Assembly: GCA_965656445.1 (NCBI GenBank)
Contig: CBFHKO010000009.1
Location: 18,734-82,733, forward strand
Length of the DNA stretch: 64,000 nt
Reading direction: 5' to 3'
Source: JAHEJA01 sp965656445
GTDB lineage: Bacteria > Pseudomonadota > Alphaproteobacteria > Rhodobacterales > Rhodobacteraceae
Part shown: positions 8,720 through 16,627 of the stretch, one piece after another
How positions within the stretch are numbered: position 1 is the stretch's first letter
Layout of the letters: each line of letters opens with the position of its first letter
Program-made: the position numbers and the translations under genes
Notes under the pieces: generated by a model
Told to the model about the DNA's origin: nothing
Database searches by the model: none
What the model saw: the letters and a program-made list of their open reading frames with translations, nothing else

Positions 8720-9427
8720 TCAAAGTGGTCCGCTTGGCGCAGAGCCAAGGGGAATGTGCAACCCAACAGGCGTTGCAAAATTTTCGATTTCAGAGCGAGA
8801 CAAATCCCAATGTGCAATCGCAAGGGCAGCGGCACCATCGGCGTCCCCCTCTTGGATCAACGTGATGAAATCATCGTGGTGATCTGCGGCAAGGCTGCGC
8901 TGTTTGCTGAGGGCGGCATTGCGTGGATTATAAAAGGTCATTCCGATGCGGGTATGGTCAATCAACAAGCGACGATAGCTTGGGGCGAGGTATTCGTTAT
9001 CGGCCATGTCGCCGATGACGCGGTGGAATTCCAGATTTAACAAGCTGCGCTCAGCCCCGTCTGATTGATCAATGGCCGCGCGAAAGTCCGCTTGAACAGC
9101 GCGCAATTGGTCCACTTGATCCGAGGTCGCGTGCTCCGCCGCCAATCGCGCCACGGCAGCATAGAGCATCGGCGCCGCCACAAAGAAATTGCGCAAGGTC
9201 TTGTGCGACATAGGCATCACTTGCGCGCCACGGTTTTTGTGAAGCACGACGTATTCTTCGCCCGCCAGCTGATTGAGAACCTCCCGTAGAGGCGGACGGG
9301 AAATGTCGTATTCCACGGCCAACTGAACCTCATCCAAATAGGAGGCGGGTTCCAAGTCTTGGGTCAAAATGCGTCGGCGCAGATCCTCAAGACATATCAG
9401 TTTTTTGCTTTTTGGTGTTTGTGGCAC
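8720..9427 (-). CDS. GntR-family regulator, FCD subfamily
   Basis: 235 residues: an N-terminal winged helix (about residues 10-75, with RPPLREVLNQL as recognition region) and a C-terminal FCD ligand domain whose metal-binding His residues are visible (LEFHRVIGD, ADHHDDF, IAHWDLS). The GTG start has AAGGA nine bases before it. It is the first gene of the leftward operon, so it likely controls itself and the aldolase, aldehyde dehydrogenase and oxidoreductase genes. A matching palindrome, ATTGTCTACAAT, lies 48 bases upstream. Confidence 0.9.
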   Translation of the reverse strand: MPQTPKSKKLICLEDLRRRILTQDLEPASYLDEVQLAVEYDISRPPLREVLNQLAGEEYVVLHKNRGAQVMPMSHKTLRNFFVAAPMLYAAVARLAAEHATSDQVDQLRAVQADFRAAIDQSDGAERSLLNLEFHRVIGDMADNEYLAPSYRRLLIDHTRIGMTFYNPRNAALSKQRSLAADHHDDFITLIQEGDADGAAALAIAHWDLSRSEIENFATPVGLHIPLGSAPSGPL

Positions 9428-9474
9428 GTGGCGGGTTCCTTACGTCATGCAAAGCCTAACCAACTATAATACAT

Positions 9475-9486
9475 ATTGTCTACAAT
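9475..9486. promoter_or_regulatory. GntR-type operator ATTGTCTACAAT
   Basis: Palindromic ATTGT-N2-ACAAT fits the general TnGTnnnACnA-like pattern of FCD-type GntR regulators. It lies between the divergent gntR and icd genes. A second copy with a different centre is at 9729-9740. Confidence 0.55.
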
Positions 9487-9702
9487 TAATGTGGTGTGGA
9501 ATTATAAATGTCGTCTCCCCCTTCGCCCTCAAACAAGAGGCTGTGCCGAATTGACGAATTGATATACGGCGCTGAATGTTCTAAGAGGACGGTGTTCGCT
9601 CCCGCAGGATGGGTATCGTTTTGACGCAAATATTTTATGTCTGCTCACGATAGTCTCCTCACCAAATATAGCTTCCAATTACTCTGGAAAGGTAAGAAAA
9701 AC

Positions 9703-11919
9703 ATGGCCGATACATCAAAAGCCGATATATTGTATACAATTGTAGACGAAGCCCCTGAATTGGCCAGCGCGTCTTTGCTTCCTATCATTCGCTCCTTCGC
9801 CAAAGCCGCTGGTGTCAGCGTCGGCACAAAAGACATTTCATTGGCTGGGCGAATCATTTCGACCTTTCCAGAATTTTTGACCGAAGATCAGCGCCAATCC
9901 AACGATTTGGCCGAACTTGGCGATTTGGTGAAAACACCAGAAGCCAATGTGATCAAGCTTCCTAACATTTCGGCTTCCGTGCCGCAGTTGGTCGAAGCCG
10001 TCAAAGAATTGCAATCCCAAGGCTACGCGCTTCCTGATTACCCAGAAAGCCCAAGCACAGACGAAGAAAAAGCCATCCGCGCGAAATACGACACGATCAA
10101 AGGCTCCGCTGTGAACCCTGTCCTGCGCGAAGGCAACTCAGATCGCCGCGCCGCACGTGCCGTCAAAAACTACGCGATGAAGAACCCGCACTCTATGGGC
10201 GTTTGGTCAAGCACTTCAAAAACGCATGTTGCCTCAATGTCAGGCAATGATTTCTATTCCAACGAAAAATCAGCAACGATCACTGCGGCCCAAGCGGGCA
10301 AGGCGAAAATCGAATTTATCGCGGAAAACGGGGATGTAACTGTTCTCAAAGACGGCCTAGATTTGATCGAAGGCACCGTTGTTGACGCGACATTCATGTC
10401 CGCCAAAGCGCTGCGTGATTTCCTCCGCGCCGAAATCCAAGCGGCAAAAGAACAAGGCATCCTCTTTTCCTTGCATATGAAGGCCACAATGATGAAGGTC
10501 TCTGACCCAATCATCTTCGGCCACGCAGTATCCGTGTTCTTTGAAGACGTATTCACAAAACACGCCGACGCACTGGCCGCCGCAGGGGTGAACCCCAATT
10601 CTGGCCTAGGTGACGTGTTGGATCGTGTCGCAGATAACGCCGACATCATGGCGGATTTCAATGCGGCGATGGCTGCGCAACCTGACATGTATATGGTGAA
10701 CTCTGACAAGGGCATCACCAACCTTCATGTTCCCTCCGACGTCATTATCGACGCCTCAATGCCTGCAGTCATCCGCGCCGGTGGCAAAGGCTGGGGACCA
10801 GATGGTAAAGAAGGCGACACAAAATGTGTGATTCCTGATAATTGCTATGCCCCTGTCTATGATGAAACCATCTCTTACTTCAAAGAAACAGGCGCCCTTG
10901 ACCCAACCACATCAGGCACCGTTGGCAATGTTGGCCTCATGGCGCAAAAAGCCGAAGAATACGGCAGCCACCCAACAACCTTTGAAATGTCAGAAAATGG
11001 CACTGTGCGCTATGTGCTTGAAAACGGTGATGTGCTGCATTCTCACGCGGTTGAGGCTGGCGATATTTGGCGCTCATCCACTGCGAAAAAAGCCCCCATC
11101 ATCGACTGGATCAACTTGGCTGTTGCGCGTCAAAAGGCAACTGGCTCTCAGGCGATTTTCTGGCTTGATGCTGAGCGCGCCCATGATGCGCAGCTCATCA
11201 CCTATGTAAATACGATTTTGGCCGAGCAAGGTGTTGCAGATAACTTCCAAATCATGGCCCCACGCGAAGCGACACGCCTCACGTTGGAAACCATCCGCAC
11301 AGGGGCAGATAGCATTGCAATCACGGGGAACGTCTTGCGCGATTATTTGACCGACTTGTTCCCTATCTTGGAACTCGGCACATCTGCTAAAATGCTCTCT
11401 ATCGTAAAACTTATGAATGGCGGTGGTTTGTTTGAAACGGGCGCTGGCGGCTCTGCTCCAAAGCACGTTGAGCAATTGGTTGACGAAAACCACCTCCGTT
11501 GGGACTCACTTGGTGAATTCTGTGCGCTTGGAGAATCGTTGAGCTTCTTAGCTGAGGTAAAAGGCAATCCAAAAGCGGGCATCCTAGGCGCCGCAGTCGA
11601 TGCCGCAACCCAAGGCATTTTGGACAATAACAAATCCCCAGAACGCCGTGTTGGAAAACCAGACAACCGCGATAGCCACTTCTATTTTGCCAAATACTGG
11701 GCAGAGGCTTTGGCGGCTCAGACAGACAACGCAGAAATCGCCGCACACTTTGCGCCGATCGCCGCGCAATTGGCTGAAAACGAAGAGGCCATCACGGCCG
11801 AATTCGCCGCTGTCCAAGGCAAGCCTGCGGATCTGGGTGGGTATTACCACGCTGACCCATCAAAGGTTGCATCCGTGATGCGCCCAAGCGCGATTTTCAA
11901 CGCAATCATCGACGCATAA
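9703..11919 (+). CDS. icd: Isocitrate dehydrogenase, NADP-dependent, monomeric type
   Basis: 738 residues, the size of the large single-subunit NADP isocitrate dehydrogenase, which converts isocitrate to 2-oxoglutarate and CO2 in the TCA cycle. Family blocks are visible throughout, for example NSDRRAARAVKNYA and KNPHSMGVWS near residues 130-160, MVNSDKGITNLHVPSDVIIDASMPA in mid-protein (quoted in part of a longer conserved block), and the C-terminal PSAIFNAIID. An in-frame start at 9637 would add 22 unconserved residues; ATG 9703 with AAAGG upstream is preferred. It is followed by its own terminator. A GntR-type palindrome lies inside codons 9-13. Confidence 0.97.
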   Translation: MADTSKADILYTIVDEAPELASASLLPIIRSFAKAAGVSVGTKDISLAGRIISTFPEFLTEDQRQSNDLAELGDLVKTPEANVIKLPNISASVPQLVEAVKELQSQGYALPDYPESPSTDEEKAIRAKYDTIKGSAVNPVLREGNSDRRAARAVKNYAMKNPHSMGVWSSTSKTHVASMSGNDFYSNEKSATITAAQAGKAKIEFIAENGDVTVLKDGLDLIEGTVVDATFMSAKALRDFLRAEIQAAKEQGILFSLHMKATMMKVSDPIIFGHAVSVFFEDVFTKHADALAAAGVNPNSGLGDVLDRVADNADIMADFNAAMAAQPDMYMVNSDKGITNLHVPSDVIIDASMPAVIRAGGKGWGPDGKEGDTKCVIPDNCYAPVYDETISYFKETGALDPTTSGTVGNVGLMAQKAEEYGSHPTTFEMSENGTVRYVLENGDVLHSHAVEAGDIWRSSTAKKAPIIDWINLAVARQKATGSQAIFWLDAERAHDAQLITYVNTILAEQGVADNFQIMAPREATRLTLETIRTGADSIAITGNVLRDYLTDLFPILELGTSAKMLSIVKLMNGGGLFETGAGGSAPKHVEQLVDENHLRWDSLGEFCALGESLSFLAEVKGNPKAGILGAAVDAATQGILDNNKSPERRVGKPDNRDSHFYFAKYWAEALAAQTDNAEIAAHFAPIAAQLAENEEAITAEFAAVQGKPADLGGYYHADPSKVASVMRPSAIFNAIIDA
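9729..9740. promoter_or_regulatory. Second GntR-type palindrome, inside icd
   Basis: ATTGTATACAAT is a perfect 12-bp palindrome within the first codons of icd. It has the same ATTGT-N2-ACAAT form as the site at 9475-9486, 254 bases away. Whether it binds the GntR regulator is inference. Confidence 0.4.
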
Positions 11920-11940
11920 GCGTCGATCAAACTAAACAGC

Positions 11941-11967
11941 AAAAGGCCCGCGTCAGCGGGCCTTTTT
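11941..11967 (+). terminator. Rho-independent terminator of icd
   Basis: The stem AAAAGGCCCGC / GCGGGCCTTTT with loop GTCA is followed by further T residues. It lies 21 bases after icd and before the convergent rep gene. Confidence 0.92.
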
Positions 11968-11992
11968 AATTTCGGAAACATCCCCTTTGGTC

Positions 11993-13201
11993 CTAGTCCC
12001 CTGCCCTCATCGCATCAGGCATGAGATCGGTCCAGAATTCAACAATCGCCATGTGATTAATCGCTGACATCCATCCGTGACGCTCAAAATCATCGCGTTC
12101 TTGATTGCTTTGCAATTGCGACACAAACAACCGCTTGTCCGCATCGCGTTGCGTCGGTGAGCGTGCGGCGACCACTTTTTGAATCCGCGCTAACCGAATT
12201 GCCCGCTCAGAGGTCGGCGCAGCTGGTGTAACGTCCGTGTCCTCTTGGAAATTCTGGTTAATTGCCGCGCTTAAATAGCGCGCAGGGTTTTTGACGCTCC
12301 CCTGTGCGGCGACATAGGCCATCTTTTGTGTCACGTAATCTTCGCCATGTTCACTGATCCATTGCCGCGCGAGGCGATCCGACACCCCCAATTTGCGCAG
12401 ACTGACGTAGATCGTCGTGTTCCGCACCCCTGCCCCATCGTCGATATTCATAATCGCCAACTGAGGATTATGCCGGATGAGGAACCGAATATGCGACACC
12501 GTCCGCCCTTGTTTGCGAATTTCAGGCTCAACAATTATGTCGCTTACTTTGTTCACTTCACTCACAGCTGGTTTGATGATTTTCGCATTGAGGTGTTTAT
12601 ACGATTTATAATACTCAGATTCCTCAACACCCATGAGACGGCGAAAGATATCAATGTCCCACCAACCGGTGCTGCCCGTTTTTACAAACCGAAAACAATT
12701 CTCATAGAGCGCGAGCGCATGCCCTCCCGTGAATTGCCGCTGAATATTGAGGTTGATCAGGGCAAAGACTTTTGGGTCATGCAACTTTTCCGCCAGTGCC
12801 GGAGAATAGGCATACTCACATATGCCCTCTTTCAACTTGGCGAAAGACAAAAGCGCCGAGACACCCCATTCCTGCCGCCCTTGATCATCCAACATATCCC
12901 ATTCCGCAACGGTCTCCGCCAATCCCCTCAAAGAGGCCTTGAGCGTTTCCATGTCATTAGAATTATATCCCACCATCGTACACAGGGTACGTGCGTCTAT
13001 CCGATGGCTCTGACGGCTCATGAGCGTGTCATAAGCATTCAACAAGAGGACATTAGATAGTTTACGTTGTAGTAGCGTGAGCTTGCCTGAGACGTGGATG
13101 GCTGCCACATTCTTTTTAACCGTTTCCCGCCGCAATGCGCCTTGAAGCATTTCTGATCGAATCGTATTCATATATCTGCTCTTTTCTTTTTTGCTTAGCA
13201 T
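11993..13201 (-). CDS. Plasmid replication initiator, Rep_3 (RepB-like) family
   Basis: 402 residues. The region KKNVAAIHVSGKLTLLQRK through KTGSTGWWDIDIFRRLMGV shows the paired winged-helix layout of Rep_3 initiators, which bind iterons and start plasmid replication. The C-terminal 80 residues are polar and less conserved. A second in-frame ATG at 13171 (MNTIRSEM) also has a usable AAGAG ribosome site, so the start is uncertain by 10 residues. It reads away from the iteron region and is divergent from parA, the usual layout of alphaproteobacterial plasmids of this class. Confidence 0.9.
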   Translation of the reverse strand: MLSKKEKSRYMNTIRSEMLQGALRRETVKKNVAAIHVSGKLTLLQRKLSNVLLLNAYDTLMSRQSHRIDARTLCTMVGYNSNDMETLKASLRGLAETVAEWDMLDDQGRQEWGVSALLSFAKLKEGICEYAYSPALAEKLHDPKVFALINLNIQRQFTGGHALALYENCFRFVKTGSTGWWDIDIFRRLMGVEESEYYKSYKHLNAKIIKPAVSEVNKVSDIIVEPEIRKQGRTVSHIRFLIRHNPQLAIMNIDDGAGVRNTTIYVSLRKLGVSDRLARQWISEHGEDYVTQKMAYVAAQGSVKNPARYLSAAINQNFQEDTDVTPAAPTSERAIRLARIQKVVAARSPTQRDADKRLFVSQLQSNQERDDFERHGWMSAINHMAIVEFWTDLMPDAMRAGD

Positions 13202-13302
13202 AGCATAAAGGAACCTCAGAACAAGTCGGCCTCAGGTCCCTGTAAATTGGTCCCCTTCTTGTTTTATGATCTCACCTCAGGTACCAACTTACGGGATCGC
13301 TC

Positions 13303-13311
13303 TGTGGATAA
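13303..13311 (-). promoter_or_regulatory. DnaA box
   Basis: TGTGGATAA is the exact reverse complement of the DnaA-box consensus TTATCCACA. It lies in the origin region between the isolated iteron copies and the iteron array. Confidence 0.75.
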
Positions 13312-13321
13312 GTTTTACGCC

Positions 13322-13352
13322 TAGACACTAATTAGGTAAAAAACAGTGTCTA
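13322..13352. promoter_or_regulatory. Inverted repeat TAGACACT-N15-AGTGTCTA in the origin
   Basis: Perfect 8-bp arms at 13322-13329 and 13345-13352. The left arm continues as TAGACACTA and the right arm as AGTGTCTAAC, both also present in the dyad at 3368-3396 upstream of the mttB-like gene, though the spacing there is two bases shorter overall. Candidate ParB or Rep binding site. Confidence 0.5.
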
Positions 13353-13362
13353 ACCCGCCCTT

Positions 13363-13490
13363 TCCCGAATCATAGCGCCCTAAAACCCGAGAATCGGCTA
13401 CCTTAATCCCGTATTTAGGTCCTCTTCATCCTGTAACAAGTACCCCTTAACCCTGTATTTGGGGACTGTAAAATATGTAACCTATTGATA
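13363..13490 (+). repeat. Iteron array, 22-bp pitch
   Basis: Direct repeats begin at 13363, 13385, 13407, 13429 and 13451, exactly 22 bases apart, with a decayed sixth at 13473. Each starts with a CCCG or CCTG-type core: TCCCGAATCATAGCGCCC, ACCCGAGAATCGGCTACC, TCCCGTATTTAGGTCCTC, TCCTGTAACAAGTACCCC, CCCTGTATTTGGGGACTG. The best copies match the isolated copy CCCTGTAAATTGGTCCCC at 13238. Two helical turns of spacing is typical for Rep binding. Confidence 0.75.
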
Positions 13491-13572
13491 AAAAATAATT
13501 TTTTCTAAGCAAAGTATATTAAATATACTAAATACTATTCAACTATAGAGCTGTGCTATTAGAATATATTAA

Positions 13573-13586
13573 CGAATTTAAATTCG
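13573..13586. promoter_or_regulatory. 14-bp palindrome upstream of parA
   Basis: CGAATTTAAATTCG is a perfect palindrome 86 bases before the parA start in AT-rich DNA. It may be an autoregulatory operator for the helix-turn-helix part of ParA or a centromere element; not decided by sequence. Confidence 0.4.
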
Positions 13587-13672
13587 ATTTCATTACAGCC
13601 TTTTATTTTTACTTTGCTATGTGCCATGTTTATGCGCATATACAATAAAACAGAGCACATCATAGGTATATT

Positions 13673-15058
13673 ATGGCAACGAAACCAACAGATGACCATC
13701 CTAAATTTCTGAGTATTGATCCACCTGAGGCAGCTGCAAAATTATCGGGCCCTGTTGATACAGCACGATTTGCGAAAGCAGCCGCATTTGTAGCACGAGG
13801 TCGCGATGACCTCGCTAAACGCGGGTATTCTCCAGATGGACAGAAACGGCTTCGTAAATTTTCGACTTGGGAAATTTGCAAATACTTGATCCCTGTCGCT
13901 CCAGCTCATTTTCGCCGTGTTTTGAAAGCGAACCCAGACTTGCCACAAGGCGAAGGTGAAGGTGGTTCTAAGTGGTTTACACTCGATGAAGTAGTTTCGC
14001 TGCGAAACCATTTCGCAAAAGAAGGTGCCGCAAACAAAAACTACCGCTCTTACCGACCCGAAGGCGTCCAAGCCAAAACAATCGCAGTCGCGAACTTCAA
14101 AGGGGGCGTCGGAAAAACTAGTACCGCCGCCCATCTCGCTATGTCAGCGGCTTTGGATGGCTATAAAGTTCTCGTCGTCGATCTCGATAGTCAAGGATCG
14201 ATGACGTCAATCATGGGTGGCAAGGTCGAAGACGAATGGCAAACGGCGTTCCCTTTAATGGCCAAACATTATGCCGCCCATGTGCTTGAGGAAAACAAGG
14301 TCCGCGAAGCAGAAGGGTTGGCGCCCATAGCATTGGATGAAACCCTTACCGAAGCCTTAACGGTACGTGCGGACGATATTGTTCAAAAAACGCATTGGCC
14401 AAATATAGATCTCATTGGCGCTCAACTCAACTTGTACTGGGCTGAATTTCAGGTTCCGGTTTGGCGCATGCAGGCGCGCAATTGGCCTCTGTGGGATGCG
14501 CTGCAAGGGTTTTTGGAAAACGAAGAACTGCTTGATAAATATGATATCATCTTGCTGGATACACCCCCTGCCCTTGGATATCTCACGATCAATGCACTGT
14601 CTGCGGCCGATATTCTTTTGGTCCCGCTCGGAGCATCTTTCCTTGAATTTGACTCAACGGGTCGCTTTTTCGATATGCTCTATTCGACATTTGCCTCAAT
14701 AGAGGATGGCGAAAATACGCAACGTCGGCGTGACGGGTTGCCTGAAATAAAGTTTGAATGGGATGCTGTTCGCGCGCTGATCACTCGGTTTGATGCGGGT
14801 CAACAAACGGATTTGGCAAATGTCATCCAAGCTTATTTCGGCGATTTCATGACGACCTATCGTCAAGACTTTACCGCTTTGGTCGGTCAAGCGGGTGAAC
14901 AAGTGAGTGGGATTTACGAAATTGATTACCGTGAATTTAACCGCGATACCTATTCTCGGGGACGAGAAGCTTTTGATCGCACGTGGGGTGAAGTCAAAGA
15001 AATCTTGCTGGGGACATGGTGGCGAGATGAGCAGATGTTGAAAGAAGAGGAGGCATAA
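13673..15058 (+). CDS. parA: Plasmid partition ATPase ParA (with N-terminal HTH extension)
   Basis: 461 residues. An N-terminal region of about 125 residues precedes the ATPase fold, as in type Ia ParA proteins that also repress their own operon. The deviant Walker A motif FKGGVGKTSTA begins near residue 142, followed by VLVVDLDSQGSMT and the Walker B-like IILLDTPPALG. ParA positions plasmid copies on the nucleoid together with ParB. ATG 13673 is used; its ribosome site is weak (AGG). parB follows 3 bases after the stop. Confidence 0.93.
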   Translation: MATKPTDDHPKFLSIDPPEAAAKLSGPVDTARFAKAAAFVARGRDDLAKRGYSPDGQKRLRKFSTWEICKYLIPVAPAHFRRVLKANPDLPQGEGEGGSKWFTLDEVVSLRNHFAKEGAANKNYRSYRPEGVQAKTIAVANFKGGVGKTSTAAHLAMSAALDGYKVLVVDLDSQGSMTSIMGGKVEDEWQTAFPLMAKHYAAHVLEENKVREAEGLAPIALDETLTEALTVRADDIVQKTHWPNIDLIGAQLNLYWAEFQVPVWRMQARNWPLWDALQGFLENEELLDKYDIILLDTPPALGYLTINALSAADILLVPLGASFLEFDSTGRFFDMLYSTFASIEDGENTQRRRDGLPEIKFEWDAVRALITRFDAGQQTDLANVIQAYFGDFMTTYRQDFTALVGQAGEQVSGIYEIDYREFNRDTYSRGREAFDRTWGEVKEILLGTWWRDEQMLKEEEA

Positions 15059-15061
15059 GTC

Positions 15062-16171
15062 ATGGCAAAGCGTCGCAAGTTAGAAATGCCCAAACCCGAA
15101 GATCTCGTGCAAATCGAGGAGCAGTTTCGCAGCGAAACCTCACCGCAAAAACGTTCACAAAGTCTTACCCCACCGATCGCACAGGTTGCGGCGGATGTTG
15201 CGTCTTCTGCACCGCTGCAGGACGCAGAGACACGCGCCAAGATTGCACGTGACAGCAAAGACGCGGCTCAGTTGCGAGTGGCCCAAGAGAACGGATTGAT
15301 CGTCAGTGAAATTGATATTTCCAAGATTGATCCCGACGATATGACCCGAGACCGCGTCATTATCAACGAAGATGAAATGGAAGAGTTGCGCCGCAGTATT
15401 CAGGCCAATGGTCTGCGCCTTCCGATTGAGGTCTATGAGCGCGCAACCGATGATCCTAATGATTTCCAATATGGGGTTCTTTCTGGTTATCGTCGATTGC
15501 TTGCGGTCAAGACCTTATTCGGCATGACCCAAGCCAAGGCTTATTCCACCATCAAGTGCTTTATCCGCTCACCCAAGGATGTGCCTGCGGCGATTGTGGC
15601 TATGGTCGAAGAAAACGAAGTACGTGCAAACCTAAGCCATTTTGAACGCGGTCGCATCGCATCTATCAGTGCGCAAAATGGGCCCTTCGGAAATGTCGAA
15701 GAGGCGGTCAACGTCTTGTTCGCCACAGCCTCCAAAGCCAAGCGATCCAAAATCCGCAGCTTTGCGCATGTCTTCGAGGAACTTGGTGATCTGTTGACGG
15801 AGCCTGAAACCATCTCAGAACGCTATGGTTTGCGCCTTGCCAATGTGCTGCGTTTAGGTGGGGCTGGTGCGTTGCGGGATGCTTTGGATGCCGCTCAAGG
15901 AACATCCGCGGCAGAGGATCAAGCGGCCATGGAACCCGTTCTTCTCGACTTCGAAAGAACAGGGGAGGGGAGTGCTAAAGGCGGGCGGCCCAAATCCGAA
16001 AAGGCCAGCCGTGTCTTGCAAGAACGTCGTTTGCAAAATGGGATTATCCTGCGCCAAGAAACTGATGGGAAAAACCACTTTATTCGCCTAGCTGGGAAAC
16101 AAGTTGATCGGGTTTTGGTTGAACATGCCTTGGATGAGCTTCATCGCCTGCTTGATACGAGCTTTAAATAA
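15062..16171 (+). CDS. parB: Plasmid partition protein ParB
   Basis: 369 residues. After a basic N-terminus (MAKRRKLEMPKPEDL), the ParB/Sulfiredoxin-like nuclease-fold block is visible (RRSIQANGLRLPIEV, YGVLSGYRRLLAVK, EENEVRANLSHFERGRIA), then an HTH region and a short C-terminal dimer segment. ParB binds the centromere and stimulates ParA. It is the second gene of the parAB operon, with AGGAGG ahead of its ATG. A hairpin terminator follows. Confidence 0.92.
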   Translation: MAKRRKLEMPKPEDLVQIEEQFRSETSPQKRSQSLTPPIAQVAADVASSAPLQDAETRAKIARDSKDAAQLRVAQENGLIVSEIDISKIDPDDMTRDRVIINEDEMEELRRSIQANGLRLPIEVYERATDDPNDFQYGVLSGYRRLLAVKTLFGMTQAKAYSTIKCFIRSPKDVPAAIVAMVEENEVRANLSHFERGRIASISAQNGPFGNVEEAVNVLFATASKAKRSKIRSFAHVFEELGDLLTEPETISERYGLRLANVLRLGGAGALRDALDAAQGTSAAEDQAAMEPVLLDFERTGEGSAKGGRPKSEKASRVLQERRLQNGIILRQETDGKNHFIRLAGKQVDRVLVEHALDELHRLLDTSFK

Positions 16172-16177
16172 ATAGAA

Positions 16178-16206
16178 TTCGGGGGGATCGTCAAAAGCCC
16201 CCCGAA
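16178..16206 (+). terminator. Probable terminator of parAB
   Basis: The stem TTCGGGGGG / CCCCCCGAA (9 bp) lies just after parB; T-rich DNA starts only about 14 bases later, so strength is uncertain. It may also serve the convergent cueR gene. Confidence 0.55.
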
Positions 16207-16237
16207 ATACCCCTAAATTATTGTTTTTAAATAAAAT

Positions 16238-16627
16238 TTATGGTTTTTTGCCCAAATCGGCCAAAATCGGGCAATCTGGACGATTATCCCCCGCACAGGT
16301 CTCGATTAAATCGGCCAAAGTGGCGCGCATGGACTGTAGCTGAGTGATTTTGGTGTCAATGGCGGCAAGGTGATCTTGGGCTAATGATTTCACTTGGGCG
16401 CTCTCCCGTGTGCTGTCTTGATACAAGGCCAGTAAGGTTCGACAATCCTCAATGCTAAATCCAAGTGCACGCGCCCGACCTAAGAACGCAAGTTTGTGGA
16501 GGTCGGTGTGGGAAAAATCACGATAGCCATTGTCGGCGCGATCTGGGATCACCAAACCAATATCTTCGTAATAGCGGATCGTCTTGGCGGGTAAGTCCGT
16601 GGCGCTGGATACTTCGGAAATATTCAT
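16238..16627 (-). CDS. cueR: Copper-responsive MerR-family regulator
   Basis: 129 residues: an N-terminal MerR winged helix (ISEVSSATDLPAKTIRYYE) and a dimerisation helix, ending in a metal-binding loop C111-x7-C119 (CAGDNRPDCP), the arrangement used by CueR for Cu(I), Ag(I) or Au(I). It overlaps the end of copA by 4 bases and is co-transcribed with it. The matching distorted promoter is ahead of copA, so the regulator should control its own operon. Confidence 0.93.
   Translation of the reverse strand: MNISEVSSATDLPAKTIRYYEDIGLVIPDRADNGYRDFSHTDLHKLAFLGRARALGFSIEDCRTLLALYQDSTRESAQVKSLAQDHLAAIDTKITQLQSMRATLADLIETCAGDNRPDCPILADLGKKP

Larger units (their letters stand above)
13202..13672. other. 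Replication origin region (oriV) between rep and parA
   Basis: A 471-base stretch without genes holds the parts of an iteron origin: single 18-bp iteron-like copies at 13238-13255 (direct) and 13280-13297 (inverted), a perfect DnaA box at 13303-13311, a dyad at 13322-13352, a 22-bp-pitch iteron array at 13363-13490, then a very AT-rich segment of roughly 13480-13670 that could unwind. A 14-bp palindrome (13573-13586) and AGTATAT-TAA-ATATACT (13513-13529) lie in the AT-rich part, possibly as parA control sites. Confidence 0.8.

Noticed and set aside
12326..13060. 244-codon plus-strand ORF inside the rep gene
   Set aside because: Antisense to a conserved Rep_3 gene and without ribosome site.
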